From an uncultured Victivallis sp. (GTDB taxonomy: Bacteria; Verrucomicrobiota; Lentisphaeria; Victivallales; Victivallaceae), in assembly GCA_944389895.1 (NCBI GenBank), contig CALXOA010000054.1, positions 35,421 through 99,420 on the forward strand: a DNA stretch of 64,000 nucleotides. Reading direction: 5' to 3'. The notes beneath the pieces are model-generated. The model had not been told where the DNA came from. It did not search any database and saw only the letters and a program-made list of their open reading frames with translations. This document shows, piece after piece, positions 8,709 through 16,832 of the stretch. Position 1 is the first letter of the stretch; each line of letters opens with the position of its first letter. Made by a program: the position numbers and the translations under genes.

Positions 8709-9527
8709 TTAAAGATCCCGGTTCCAGCGGTCCCCGAGGTAGATTGCGCGGGAGAACGTATGCTGGTGCTGAAGCCGGAACTCCTGGGCCCGTTCGCTCT
8801 CCGTACCGGCCATCCCATCGAGCTGATCCTGCCAGAAGTCGAAATCCTTCTGATTCATCAGGGTCAACTGCACCTCCACCAGATAGGGAATTTCGTGCAA
8901 TGGGTTGGAGCTTGCCGCCACAACGTCGGTGCCGCTCAATCTCATCGGCAGGATCCGGAACCCGGTAACGTTGGTCAGCAGCGTAACGCAATTGCCGCTT
9001 TCCGTCGTGTCGATCTGATCGTTCAGAATGTCTTTCAGATGGCTTCTTGCATCCCCGATGTCATTGATGCTGCCGGCCCCGTAGGGAGGAAAGAAGTAAC
9101 TGAAGTCAAGGTTGGGACCCGGATTGTCATCTTCCGAATCGGAAAATACCGTCATCAACAGCTCATTGGCCCGGTTTCCCGTGCCGCGCTGGAAGGAGAC
9201 GAAGAGAATGCTGCCGGCATCTTCGAGCAGATCGAGCTGTGTCTGGGTCGGGAAATAGATCTTCGCCTCTTCGCTGGTGCCGTCCTCCAGGATGAAGGGG
9301 ACGCCGCCGGAGGCGTAGTAGGTGCTCTGCAGAAGCGTGGACATCAGATCCATCGCCACCCGGGCATCGGCATAGAGGTTGTTTTTCTGCTCCATCCCGA
9401 CCCACATTTTCTGGGAGCCGGAGAAAAACTGCATCATCAGCACCAGCAATATGCTGAATACCGCCATCGCAACCAGCAGCTCCACCAGGGTGAAACGCTT
9501 TCCGTTTTTTTTGTTCCGGATAACCAT
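8709..9527 (-). CDS. GspJ-like minor pseudopilin
   Basis: A 272-aa protein with a type III prepilin signal: basic lead KNGKR, then FTLVELLVAMAVF with Glu at +5, and a long amphipathic helix (MMQFFSGSQKMWVGMEQ). GspJ is a minor pseudopilin that assembles with I and K at the tip of the type II secretion pseudopilus. The residue before Phe is Arg, not the usual Gly. ATG 9527 follows GAGGTGGAAGGAT. An upstream start at 9566 lacks such a site and would overlap the preceding gene. Assignment to J rests on operon order and the N-terminus. The body is not diagnostic. Confidence 0.7.
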   Translation of the reverse strand: MVIRNKKNGKRFTLVELLVAMAVFSILLVLMMQFFSGSQKMWVGMEQKNNLYADARVAMDLMSTLLQSTYYASGGVPFILEDGTSEEAKIYFPTQTQLDLLEDAGSILFVSFQRGTGNRANELLMTVFSDSEDDNPGPNLDFSYFFPPYGAGSINDIGDARSHLKDILNDQIDTTESGNCVTLLTNVTGFRILPMRLSGTDVVAASSNPLHEIPYLVEVQLTLMNQKDFDFWQDQLDGMAGTESERAQEFRLQHQHTFSRAIYLGDRWNRDL

Positions 9528-9546
9528 ATCCTTCCACCTCAAGCAA

Positions 9547-10221
9547 TTATGGCGTAGCCGCATCACTTATGATGTTTTCATACGCTTCGTTGAAAATTTC
9601 AAACCGGAAAGTGCGCGTCTCCCGGTTGGCATAGGGCGCTTCCGCGGGCCAGCTGATCTCCATGCACAGACCGGCGAGATATTTTTCAATGCCGCTGATG
9701 CCGCTCACTGAAATGTCATGATTGGTCTCCATGTCGATGATGGAGAAGTTGAACGTATTGTCCCGCCAGACTTTGACGATGGCCGAGAAGTCAGGTACCT
9801 CCACAGTCTCTCCATCCACTTCCACCCGGCTCATCTGGCGAAACAGAAACACTCCCTTCGCTCCGCTTCCCGCTCCGGTATTCTGGTAGAGCCGGGTTCC
9901 TCCGTTAGTCGACCCGAACGCCTGCCAGCCCGAAGTGACATCCGCGGGGACGCCGTCATTCCCCGCTTCCGGGTAGGAGGTCGACAAATCGCCGGCGAAA
10001 GAGTTGCTGCCGGAAGAGGTCCATTTCGCCGCATAATGGGCGCGGAGATAGCCGAGAACATATTCGGCAAGATCCGCCAGATTGTTGTTGGCGATCGCGG
10101 CCTTGTTGGCATTGACTCCGACCGGGAACAGCACCAGAATGGAGGATAGCCCGATCGCGATGATGGCCATCGCCAGCGCCACCTCAACCATGTTGAAGTA
10201 TCTCTTGATCGATCTTTTCAT
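9547..10221 (-). CDS. GspI/PilV-like minor pseudopilin
   Basis: A 224-aa protein with a prepilin-like N-terminus: KRSIKRY then FNMVEVALAMAIIAIG, with Glu at +5 and the VEV..A.AI pattern common to GspI and PilV proteins, then FPVGVNANKAAIANNNLADL. The position before Phe is Tyr, again not Gly. It sits between the H-like and J-like genes with 15- and 19-base gaps, as gspI does in type II secretion operons. The C-terminal part is beta-rich and not diagnostic. Confidence 0.7.
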   Translation of the reverse strand: MKRSIKRYFNMVEVALAMAIIAIGLSSILVLFPVGVNANKAAIANNNLADLAEYVLGYLRAHYAAKWTSSGSNSFAGDLSTSYPEAGNDGVPADVTSGWQAFGSTNGGTRLYQNTGAGSGAKGVFLFRQMSRVEVDGETVEVPDFSAIVKVWRDNTFNFSIIDMETNHDISVSGISGIEKYLAGLCMEISWPAEAPYANRETRTFRFEIFNEAYENIISDAATP

Positions 10222-10236
10222 AACGGAAACCCCTGA

Positions 10237-11019
10237 TTACTCCGTCGGGTTGTGATATTTGACTCTGCCGGTAAAACGGTTCAGCTCCAGAACCATATAG
10301 TTGGTCGGATGATTGCTCGCATCCCGCGAGGGGAAAATCAGGTTGTTCCCATTGGCCAGCGCTTCCACCACCGCCAGCCTCAGGTTGTTGTAGTCGTCGG
10401 ACACTCCCGGCCTGCCGACCACTCCGCCATAGGGCGAGAAAATGATGGCGGCGTGATCCACATTGCTGCGGCTGCCACCTTCGACGGCGAGGTAGTCTTC
10501 GATTCCGATCAATCGATCCATCGTCACGTTCGTGATCCGGTCAGGCACCGTGAGACCCTCTCCCGCTTCGAAGGAGTCGTATCCGGTATCGTCGGCTCCC
10601 AGCAGAAGAAGCAGTTTCGCCCCGTCGACCGGCTCCCTCCAGGTCAGATCCGGCACCCAGCTGGAGAATACCCACCTTGTATTCCGGTCGAAGACGGGCC
10701 TCCCGTCCTCGTCAAAGGAGACGCTGCCTCTTTTCTTGTCCACATACGCGAGCCTGCAACCGCCCAGCCAGTACTCTTCATTGGTTCCCATCTGAGGGTT
10801 CGGCAGGATCAGCGCGACGTAGCGGCGGCTGGTTACGGCATGAGACTGCGCCTGCTCGAGGCCCAGCTTCAGATTTGAGGCGAGCTGTTCGACCTTGTTT
10901 CCGTTGATCATCCGATTGAATGCCGGAAGCATCAGGGTCATCAGCATGCCCATCAGCAGCATCACCACCAGCAACTCTATGAGGGTAAAGTTCGTTCGGC
11001 AGCGTTTGAACATTTTCAT
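10237..11019 (-). CDS. GspH-like minor pseudopilin
   Basis: A 260-aa protein, first gene of the pseudopilin operon. MKMFKRCRTN is followed by [19 protein letters not shown], with Glu at +5, and by the helix VEQLASNLKLGLEQAQSHAVTSRRYVALI. The ARxxAxxRR-type pattern and the following strand are typical of GspH/FimT proteins. The residue before Phe is Asn. No gspG, gspE, gspF or gspD is in the window, so the core machinery must be elsewhere if this works as a type II secretion or pilus tip complex. Confidence 0.72.
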   Translation of the reverse strand: MKMFKRCRTNFTLIELLVVMLLMGMLMTLMLPAFNRMINGNKVEQLASNLKLGLEQAQSHAVTSRRYVALILPNPQMGTNEEYWLGGCRLAYVDKKRGSVSFDEDGRPVFDRNTRWVFSSWVPDLTWREPVDGAKLLLLLGADDTGYDSFEAGEGLTVPDRITNVTMDRLIGIEDYLAVEGGSRSNVDHAAIIFSPYGGVVGRPGVSDDYNNLRLAVVEALANGNNLIFPSRDASNHPTNYMVLELNRFTGRVKYHNPTE

Positions 11020-11065
11020 GCCACCTCATTGTTATCCATTTGGTTAAAACACTCTTTCCTTCTGT

Positions 11066-11094
11066 ACTATAAGATACCGCTTCCGGTTTTTCAA
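11066..11094 (-). promoter_or_regulatory. Predicted promoter of the pseudopilin operon
   Basis: On the minus strand, TTGAAA (11094-11089), 17 bases, TATAGT (11071-11066), about 50 bases upstream of the H-like gene. Confidence 0.6.
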
Positions 11095-11216
11095 CACCGG
11101 AAAGGCATCTTTTCTGCGGAAATTGCGGAAAAGTAATGTTTCTTACACCTTGCCGGCGTTTTTTTCGCACTTTTCCGGGGCAAGGTGCGGATTGCGGTTT
11201 TTCTTGCCGGGACGGC

Positions 11217-11245
11217 TTGTATTTCGATCTCTGAGACGGTATTGT
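11217..11245 (+). promoter_or_regulatory. Predicted promoter of the FKBP gene
   Basis: TTGTAT (11217-11222), 17 bases, TATTGT (11240-11245). The leader would be about 70 bases. Confidence 0.45.
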
Positions 11246-11321
11246 AGACAGCCCGCGTTTTGCCCTGTTTTCATCGAGGGGGCGGAGCCGGAGATGTTGC
11301 AATCGAAACACAGAGGTTTTC

Positions 11322-11945
11322 ATGAACTCGAATTTTGAAACGGAAATCGATCGTCTGAGTTATGCGATGGGCATGAACATGGGCGAGTATCTGACGCGCA
11401 ACCCGCTCAAGATCAATACACGGATGGCGCTTGAAGGCATTCGAGACTTTCTCGCTCATTCTGCGAAGCTGACTCCGCAGGAGTATGTCGGCGCCATGCA
11501 GACGCTCCGGAACCGGATGGAGGAGGCCACGCAGAAAGCCGTCGAGAAGCTCGCCGCCGACAACATCGCCGCGGAAAAGGCGTTTCTTGCCGGAAACCGT
11601 GAGAAGGCGAACGTCAGGACAACGCAGAGCGGGTTGCAGTACGAGGTGATCACCGAGGGGAAGGGGCCCCGTCCCGCTGCAACCGACAAGGTCCGGGTGC
11701 ACTATACCGGAACGTTGCTCAACGGAACGGAGTTCGACAGTTCGGTGCGCCGCGGGGAGCCTGCCGAGTTCGGCGTCGATCAGGTGATTCCCGGGTGGAC
11801 CGAGGCGCTCCAATTGATGAGTGTCGGCAGCAAGTACCGGCTTTACATTCCCGCGAAGCTCGGCTACGGGGAACGCGGAGCGGGGCAGGCGATCCCTCCG
11901 AATGCGACGTTGATTTTCGACGTCGAACTGCTTGACATTCTGTAA
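11322..11945 (+). CDS. FKBP-type peptidyl-prolyl cis-trans isomerase (FklB/Mip type)
   Basis: A 207-aa protolyl isomerase. Residues 1-100 match the helical dimerisation domain of FkpA/Mip/FklB proteins (DRLSYAMGMNMGEYL, then a long charged helix). Residues 110-207 are the FKBP domain with VRVHYTGTLLNGTEFDSS, QVIPGWTEALQLMSVGSK, IPAKLGYGERG and IPPNATLIFDVELLDI, which form the active pocket. There is no signal peptide, so it resembles cytoplasmic FklB more than periplasmic FkpA. AGAGG lies upstream of ATG 11322. It is a general folding helper. A specific client is not indicated. Confidence 0.92.
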   Translation: MNSNFETEIDRLSYAMGMNMGEYLTRNPLKINTRMALEGIRDFLAHSAKLTPQEYVGAMQTLRNRMEEATQKAVEKLAADNIAAEKAFLAGNREKANVRTTQSGLQYEVITEGKGPRPAATDKVRVHYTGTLLNGTEFDSSVRRGEPAEFGVDQVIPGWTEALQLMSVGSKYRLYIPAKLGYGERGAGQAIPPNATLIFDVELLDIL

Positions 11946-12057
11946 CCGGAATCTCTTCCGCAAATCGTCACTTGACATTGCCGGAGTTCGGGCTATTGTA
12001 TGGCAGACTGGGAGGAGAAACAGCTTTCCCTCCGGAAAACATAAGGAGAGTTCGGCG

Positions 12058-12156
12058 ATGAGCAAAAGTCAGGATGCGAAAAAAGAGACCAGGAAGGCTC
12101 CGACCAAGACGCTGAAGGAGAAGCGTGCCGAGAAGCGCGCCAAGCGCGGCGAATAA
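12058..12156 (+). CDS. Small lysine/arginine-rich protein (32 aa)
   Basis: A short, very basic protein, MSKSQDAKKETRKAPTKTLK continuing to a KRAEKRAKRGE-like end, with no Cys or aromatic residues. Support for translation: ATAAGGAGAG 8 bases before the ATG, a stop followed by a strong terminator, and a composition unlike random frames here. It could bind nucleic acid or the ribosome. No family is recognised. The space after the FKBP gene is about 110 bases, so it may be co-transcribed. Confidence 0.6.
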   Translation: MSKSQDAKKETRKAPTKTLKEKRAEKRAKRGE

Positions 12157-12179
12157 GCGGGTGGGCCTGTAGGAAATGC

Positions 12180-12209
12180 GGCCGCCGGGCAATCCCGGCG
12201 GCCGTTTTC
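12180..12209 (+). terminator. Rho-independent terminator after the 32-aa gene
   Basis: GGCCGCCGGG (12180-12189), CAAT loop, CCCGGCGGCC (12194-12203), then GTTTTC. Confidence 0.8.
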
Positions 12210-12216
12210 GTCCGGA

Positions 12217-13578
12217 TCAAGAGGACAGCGTGTCCCGTCCGGCGAGAAGGCACGGCGAGTCGTAGATCGGCAGATCACGGAAGATCGTGAAGTCTCCCAT
12301 GCGCAGAATGGTCTCCGGCGGGATCTCGAAGATCTTGCCCGTTACCAGTTCCACCCAGACCGGGGCGGCCGGAATCGCTCCGTATACCGCCAGCGCTCCG
12401 GTTTCCGGCGAGAGGCTGTCATCCGGGATGCCGCTGTGATCCCAGAATACAAAGAGCGGCTCCCCGATTTTCCGGTCGCGATAGGTGTTGAGTGTCGTAT
12501 CACCGCGGTGGATTATACCGGCGTTTCCGGAAGGAAGCCGTTCAAGGCGATCGTCGAAAATCGCGGTCAGATGCTGGATTGCCAGATATGCCTGCTTGAC
12601 TCCGGTGACTTTGTGGTCGGCGCCGGCACGCAGCAGCCCCTTGTGGTTGATTTCGCGCCCGATGTGGTTGAAGTCACAGATGGTGAAGATCGCCGATTCG
12701 ATGTCGTGACCGAGGTCGCCGAGCATCCGGCGCAGATCCCATTTCGCCTGGCTGATTTCGGTCCAGGGGTGTCCGCTGAGCGCGAATTTTGTCGCTATCT
12801 CCGAAGGACAGCCGTTTTCGCCCTGACGGAGTTTGATTGCCGGCGCATAACGTGCCAGCAGCTCCTTCAACGCTTCGACATTAGGATAGGAGCGGTCTGG
12901 ATTGTATTGGTAGTCGTGATAGATGAACCAGTTGAAGAGATCGAACCGGTTGAGTTCCTGGAATGTTTTCAGGCAACTCTCGAAAAAATCCGGTGTGCTC
13001 CGGGCCAGCGAGAGGCCGGCGATTCTGGCGTCCGGAATGATCCGACGGATGATTTCCGCGGTACGGATGTTGAAACGGGCGATCTCCTGCGGCGTATGCT
13101 CCGGATTGATGTCCGGTTCGTTCCACATCGCCCAGTCCCGGACTCTTCCCCGATAGTGTTCCGCCATTGCGGTCACCCAGCGGTCCCAGGCGGCGACTCC
13201 CGCCTCTGAAGAGGGAAATCCGCCTGCGAGGTCCCATCCCCCGCCTCCTGGATAGATCGGGTTCCCGTACCCGGTCTCCAGCAGGATGTTCAACCCGCGG
13301 GCGCGCGCGTCATCCACAATGGTATCGAGCCACTGGAACTGGTATTCGCCCGCCTTCTTCTCTGTTTTCGCCCAGCCGCCCTGTAACCGGATCGTTTTGA
13401 TGCCCAGCGGAACCAGATACTCTTTGTATTCCTCATAATCGGCATAGTCGCGATCGAGGGTTTCACAGCCGAGCGTCCAGTTGGACGCGTGGATCTCCGC
13501 GGCACTGCGTGGCCGGATTGTGCCGAGAAATCGATAGCCGTTCTCCGGAAGCCGCAGATCGTTTCCTTTTGCAGACAT
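12217..13578 (-). CDS. Cytoplasmic clan GH-A glycoside hydrolase (GH39-like)
   Basis: A 453-aa TIM-barrel glycosidase. The clan-A acid/base lies in WNEP with Glu154, and the probable nucleophile is Glu254 in LRQGENG. Supporting barrel strands include IKTIRLQGGWA near 58 and the YHDYQYN region near 225. The C-terminal 80 residues form a small beta domain. It lacks a signal peptide, so it would act on an imported oligosaccharide or glycoside. It is the third gene of the uxaC operon, 25 bases after the SDR. That suggests, as inference, release of a uronic acid. The exact GH family cannot be fixed by eye. Confidence 0.75.
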   Translation of the reverse strand: MSAKGNDLRLPENGYRFLGTIRPRSAAEIHASNWTLGCETLDRDYADYEEYKEYLVPLGIKTIRLQGGWAKTEKKAGEYQFQWLDTIVDDARARGLNILLETGYGNPIYPGGGGWDLAGGFPSSEAGVAAWDRWVTAMAEHYRGRVRDWAMWNEPDINPEHTPQEIARFNIRTAEIIRRIIPDARIAGLSLARSTPDFFESCLKTFQELNRFDLFNWFIYHDYQYNPDRSYPNVEALKELLARYAPAIKLRQGENGCPSEIATKFALSGHPWTEISQAKWDLRRMLGDLGHDIESAIFTICDFNHIGREINHKGLLRAGADHKVTGVKQAYLAIQHLTAIFDDRLERLPSGNAGIIHRGDTTLNTYRDRKIGEPLFVFWDHSGIPDDSLSPETGALAVYGAIPAAPVWVELVTGKIFEIPPETILRMGDFTIFRDLPIYDSPCLLAGRDTLSS

Positions 13579-13603
13579 TTCTCTTGATCCTTGTTACTCT
13601 GGT

Positions 13604-14452
13604 TCAGATGCCGACGGAGGTGAGAAAGCCGCCATCCACCGGTACCGTGACACCGGTCACAAAAGCGGCGGCCTCGTCATTGAGCAGCCATTCGACGCAA
13701 CCGAGAAGCTCCCGGGCTTCGCCGAATCGTTTCTGCGGGGTATGACTGATCACGTTTTCCCCACGTCTGGTCAGGCCGCCCTCCGGAGTGCACAGGATCT
13801 TCCGGCTCCGTTCGTTGACGAAGAAGCCGGGAGCGACCGCATTTACACGGATTCCCGCTGGTGCGAGATAGGCTGCCAGAAAACTGGTGAAGTTCACGAT
13901 GGCCGCCTTGCTCATCGCATATGCCGGGACGCGGGTCAGCGGGCGATAGCTGTTCATCGAGGCGAAATTCACGATGGCGCCACGTCCGGCCTCCGCCATT
14001 GTACGGCCGAATGTGCGGCAGGGGATCACCGTCCCGAGCGTGTTGATATGGAGAACTGTCTCAAAACATTCCAGATCGAGATCGAAGAACCCGACCGATC
14101 CCGCCGGTCGCTCAGCATCCAGTTCCGACGGTTCGAAGGCGGTGTTGGTTGTGATCGCGCCGGCATTGTTGCCGCCTGCTCCGTTGATCAGAAAGCGGCA
14201 GGCCCCCCAGGTCTTCTGAAGTTCCGTTGCGATTTCCTTCATTGCCCCCTCGTCGGTCACGTCCCCCGGCCGGATCAGGCAAGTTCCGCCGTTTCCGGTG
14301 ATCCGGTCCGCGACCGACTGCAGTTTTCCGGCGGTCCGGCCGATCAGCACGACTCTGGCACCGCGGCAGGCCAGATCCACTGCGATTTCAGAACAGAGGG
14401 TGCCGCCGGCTCCGGTTACGACGGCAACCTGATTTTTGAAGTATTCGTCCAT
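13604..14452 (-). CDS. SDR-family oxidoreductase, probable fructuronate reductase/mannonate oxidoreductase
   Basis: A 282-aa Rossmann short-chain dehydrogenase. Visible are the NAD(P) glycine motif VVTGAGGTLCSEIA (residues 10-23), the NGAGGNNAG motif (NNAG type, near 92), the catalytic Ser in NFASMNS, and YAMSK (Tyr-x3-Lys) near 180. The VNAVAPGFF segment follows. Placement 52 bases after uxaC fits the next step of glucuronate use, fructuronate to D-mannonate, for which several SDR enzymes replace UxuB in other phyla. That substrate is inferred from the neighbour. ATG 14452 follows CAGGGAAA. Confidence 0.8.
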   Translation of the reverse strand: MDEYFKNQVAVVTGAGGTLCSEIAVDLACRGARVVLIGRTAGKLQSVADRITGNGGTCLIRPGDVTDEGAMKEIATELQKTWGACRFLINGAGGNNAGAITTNTAFEPSELDAERPAGSVGFFDLDLECFETVLHINTLGTVIPCRTFGRTMAEAGRGAIVNFASMNSYRPLTRVPAYAMSKAAIVNFTSFLAAYLAPAGIRVNAVAPGFFVNERSRKILCTPEGGLTRRGENVISHTPQKRFGEARELLGCVEWLLNDEAAAFVTGVTVPVDGGFLTSVGI

Positions 14453-14504
14453 TTTCCCTGTGATCCTTTCCTGAAAAAGAGATGTTTTATATCGGAAAAA
14501 ACGT

Positions 14505-15884
14505 TTAGCCGTCTGCTCTTCCTTCCCGGAAAAGGGCGTTTGCGTTTCCCCAGCAGATGGCCCGGACAAGCTCCTCGAGATCTTGCCGGGCACATGGAAT
14601 TTCGCCCCGTTCCGCCTTTTCTCCGAGCCATGCGCACAGCACGCGCCGGAAATATTCATGCCGTACAAGCGAAAGCAGTGAACGTGAATCGGTCGTCATC
14701 CCGAGAAAGTTCGAGAGCACCCCGTAAGCCGCCGTCGCTTCCAGCGCGTCACGCATCCCGGCGGGGTGATCACAGTACCACCAGGCCGGTCCCAGCTGGA
14801 TTTTTCCAGACACGCCATCGCCCGGATATGCTCCGGATAATACCGCAAATGCCGCATGGTCAACAGGATTCAGTGTGAAAAGCACTGTTCGCGGCAGTCC
14901 TGCCGGCGCTTGTTCCAGATCATCGAGCAGGGCGGTCAGGGCCGAAATGTCGCAGCTCCTGCCGATTCCCGCATAGCCGCCCGCCGGTCCGGCGATTCGT
15001 CTCAGGCGTGTACTGGTATGCCGTTCGGCTCCGATGTGCAGGAGCAGCAGCCAGTTGCGCCCCGCATACTCATCCCCGAGCAGGCGGAGAACCGCTGAAA
15101 CGAGGGATCGTCTGTCCTCCGGCTCGAGTCTCCCGTTGCGCAATAGAGATTGGAAACGTTCGGCGTTGCGACCATCATCAGGCCGGTAGCTGAACCCGTT
15201 GTCGAGAGCATGATCGGCGATTCGGCAGCCGGCGCGATGAAATTCCGCAAGCCGCCGGGCGATCGCATGATGGTATCCTGCAAGATCTGTGATTGCCTTT
15301 CCGCTTGACTGCTCCAGCTTTTTCAGCAGCTCTGCGGAGGGCGTGAGGAGATCATCGGCCCGAAGCGAGGGAACAACTCTTCCCTGCGCTCCTTTGAAAG
15401 GAGCAAGATCTTCGGTCAGTGCGGCGCAGGGCGCGGCCCAGGTGACGTTGAATCGCGCAAAGAGCCGATCCGCCCGGAACTCCGGGGTCGCGAGGTTCCG
15501 GCTCATCTCTTCCCATACTTTCCCGGCGGAATCCGGGGTGAGGGGCGTTTCGATGTCGAACACCCGTTTCAATTCAAGCATGCTCCAGTGGTAGAGAGGG
15601 TTGCCGATCAGTTTCGGCAGTGTGGCGCTCCAGGCAAGGAATTTTTCATACGGCGGCGCATCGCCGGTAATGCGTCTCTCATCAATCCCGCAGATCCGCA
15701 TGGCCCGATGCTTGTAGGGATCGCTTCGGATCCAGAGTTCCGTCGGATCCTCAAACTGTTTTGACCCGGTGATTTCCCGGATCGACAGATGGTTGTGATA
15801 GTCGATCAGCGGCAGGCCGGCCGCACATTCGTGGTAGAGCTCCCTCGCCAGCGGTGTCGTCAGCAGGAAATTTTCATCCATCAT
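14505..15884 (-). CDS. uxaC: Glucuronate isomerase
   Basis: A 459-aa member of the uronate isomerase family (amidohydrolase superfamily), which converts D-glucuronate to D-fructuronate or D-galacturonate to D-tagaturonate. The metal-binding LIDYHNHLS motif is at residues 25-33, followed by ELWIRSDPYKHRAMRICG, LELKRVF, RADRLFARFNV and the late GWWYCDHP-like and FLGMTTDSRS segments. Length matches E. coli UxaC (470 aa). It is first in a three-gene operon with the SDR and a glycosidase and is divergent from an IclR regulator. An operator-like dyad sits at the predicted start site. Confidence 0.95.
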   Translation of the reverse strand: MMDENFLLTTPLARELYHECAAGLPLIDYHNHLSIREITGSKQFEDPTELWIRSDPYKHRAMRICGIDERRITGDAPPYEKFLAWSATLPKLIGNPLYHWSMLELKRVFDIETPLTPDSAGKVWEEMSRNLATPEFRADRLFARFNVTWAAPCAALTEDLAPFKGAQGRVVPSLRADDLLTPSAELLKKLEQSSGKAITDLAGYHHAIARRLAEFHRAGCRIADHALDNGFSYRPDDGRNAERFQSLLRNGRLEPEDRRSLVSAVLRLLGDEYAGRNWLLLLHIGAERHTSTRLRRIAGPAGGYAGIGRSCDISALTALLDDLEQAPAGLPRTVLFTLNPVDHAAFAVLSGAYPGDGVSGKIQLGPAWWYCDHPAGMRDALEATAAYGVLSNFLGMTTDSRSLLSLVRHEYFRRVLCAWLGEKAERGEIPCARQDLEELVRAICWGNANALFREGRADG

Positions 15885-15910
15885 GATGGATCCTGTATTT
15901 TATTCTGTAT

Positions 15911-15927
15911 TGAATGATTTTTATTCA
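15911..15927. promoter_or_regulatory. Candidate IclR operator in the uxaC promoter
   Basis: TGAAT and ATTCA flank a 7-base AT-rich centre. The dyad covers the expected start site of the uxaC operon, just downstream of its -10 box. IclR regulators bind such short inverted repeats. The assignment is inference from position. Confidence 0.4.
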
Positions 15928-15936
15928 TTTAATTTT

Positions 15937-15964
15937 AAATTACCACCCGAACCGGGAATGTCAA
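15937..15964 (-). promoter_or_regulatory. Predicted promoter of the uxaC operon
   Basis: On the minus strand, TTGACA (15964-15959), 16 bases, TAATTT (15942-15937). Confidence 0.55.
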
Positions 15965-15985
15965 GCGTTCCCACCCGTAAAAAAC

Positions 15986-16013
15986 TTGAAAAAAGGACGA
16001 TCGGGGTTATAAT
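15986..16013 (+). promoter_or_regulatory. Predicted promoter of the IclR regulator gene
   Basis: TTGAAA (15986-15991), 16 bases, TATAAT (16008-16013), perfect -10. It is divergent from, and separated by about 20 bases from, the uxaC promoter. Confidence 0.6.
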
Positions 16014-16087
16014 AACCGGGATCGGACCGTGCAGGCACCACGACTGGTCTGCTCAGGAAATTGAATTGTCAGGAAAGCATCGGAATC

Positions 16088-16828
16088 ATGGCCAATCCCA
16101 ACCGCGTTCCCATTCTGGAAAAAGCGATTGAAATCGTGGAATATATCGGTGCGCATCCGGAGCGGGTGACGCAATCGGAACTCCAGCGGGCGCTGGGGAT
16201 CTCTCAGGCGAGTTGTTACAGGATTGTCGCCACTCTGGTGGAGCGGAACTGGCTGGTCAAGGTCGGCAGCCGGCATTACGATATTTCGGGAGGGTTGGCG
16301 GCAGTTGCGAAAAAGGTGGCGTTCCGGCTGGAGCGCTACCGGAAACTTCAGCCGGTGTTGAACCATCTGGCCAATGAACTCGGGTTTTCGGTCAAACTCT
16401 CCATCCGCGATGGAGAGGAGTTCGTCAATGTCTGCGCCGCGAAGCCGGCCGGGGAGGCGATTGTTTTCTCAGAACCGGGATTTCGCTGCCCTCTCTCCGA
16501 GGTGGCTTCGGTCAGTACGGTTTTTCTGGCCGAAGAATCCCGGGAACGGCAGCGGGAACTTCTTCTGGGCTCCGCTGCCGAGCTTGAGAAACTGCGTGTG
16601 AAGCTCATCGAATACCGCAGAGACCGATTCAGTTTCAATGCCGGTTCCATGGCGGAAAACGCTCCGCACCACATCGACACTCTGTCACTGCCTGTTTCCC
16701 GGAACGGGTGTCTGCTGGGGGTGCTCTCCCTGCTCGGGCTTCCCGGTGCACTGGCCGGGAGTGATCGGAAACTTCTGGCGGAGCGCAGCTCGGCCGCCGT
16801 GGAACGCTGCGCCGAGCTGCTTCCCTGA
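16088..16828 (+). CDS. IclR-family transcriptional regulator
   Basis: A 246-aa regulator. The N-terminal winged helix (PILEKAIEIVEYIGAH, then TQSELQRALGISQASCYRIVATL, residues 8-55) is typical of IclR, with the wing near YDISGG. The C-terminal ligand domain spans about 75-245 and retains the LSIRDGEEFVNV and LSLPVSRNGCLLGVLSL core strands. Family members sense small acids such as KDG or glyoxylate. Its divergent position suggests that it controls the uxaC operon. ATG 16088 follows CAGGAAAG. A TTG at 16061 in frame is less likely. The stop is only 4 bases from the convergent deacetylase gene. Confidence 0.88.
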   Translation: MANPNRVPILEKAIEIVEYIGAHPERVTQSELQRALGISQASCYRIVATLVERNWLVKVGSRHYDISGGLAAVAKKVAFRLERYRKLQPVLNHLANELGFSVKLSIRDGEEFVNVCAAKPAGEAIVFSEPGFRCPLSEVASVSTVFLAEESRERQRELLLGSAAELEKLRVKLIEYRRDRFSFNAGSMAENAPHHIDTLSLPVSRNGCLLGVLSLLGLPGALAGSDRKLLAERSSAAVERCAELLP

Positions 16829-16832
16829 CGGC

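Larger units (their letters stand above)
11020..11321. other. Divergent intergenic region between pseudopilin operon and FKBP gene
   Basis: About 300 bases with no gene. It holds the two divergent promoters listed separately. No further structure is recognised. Confidence 0.6.
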
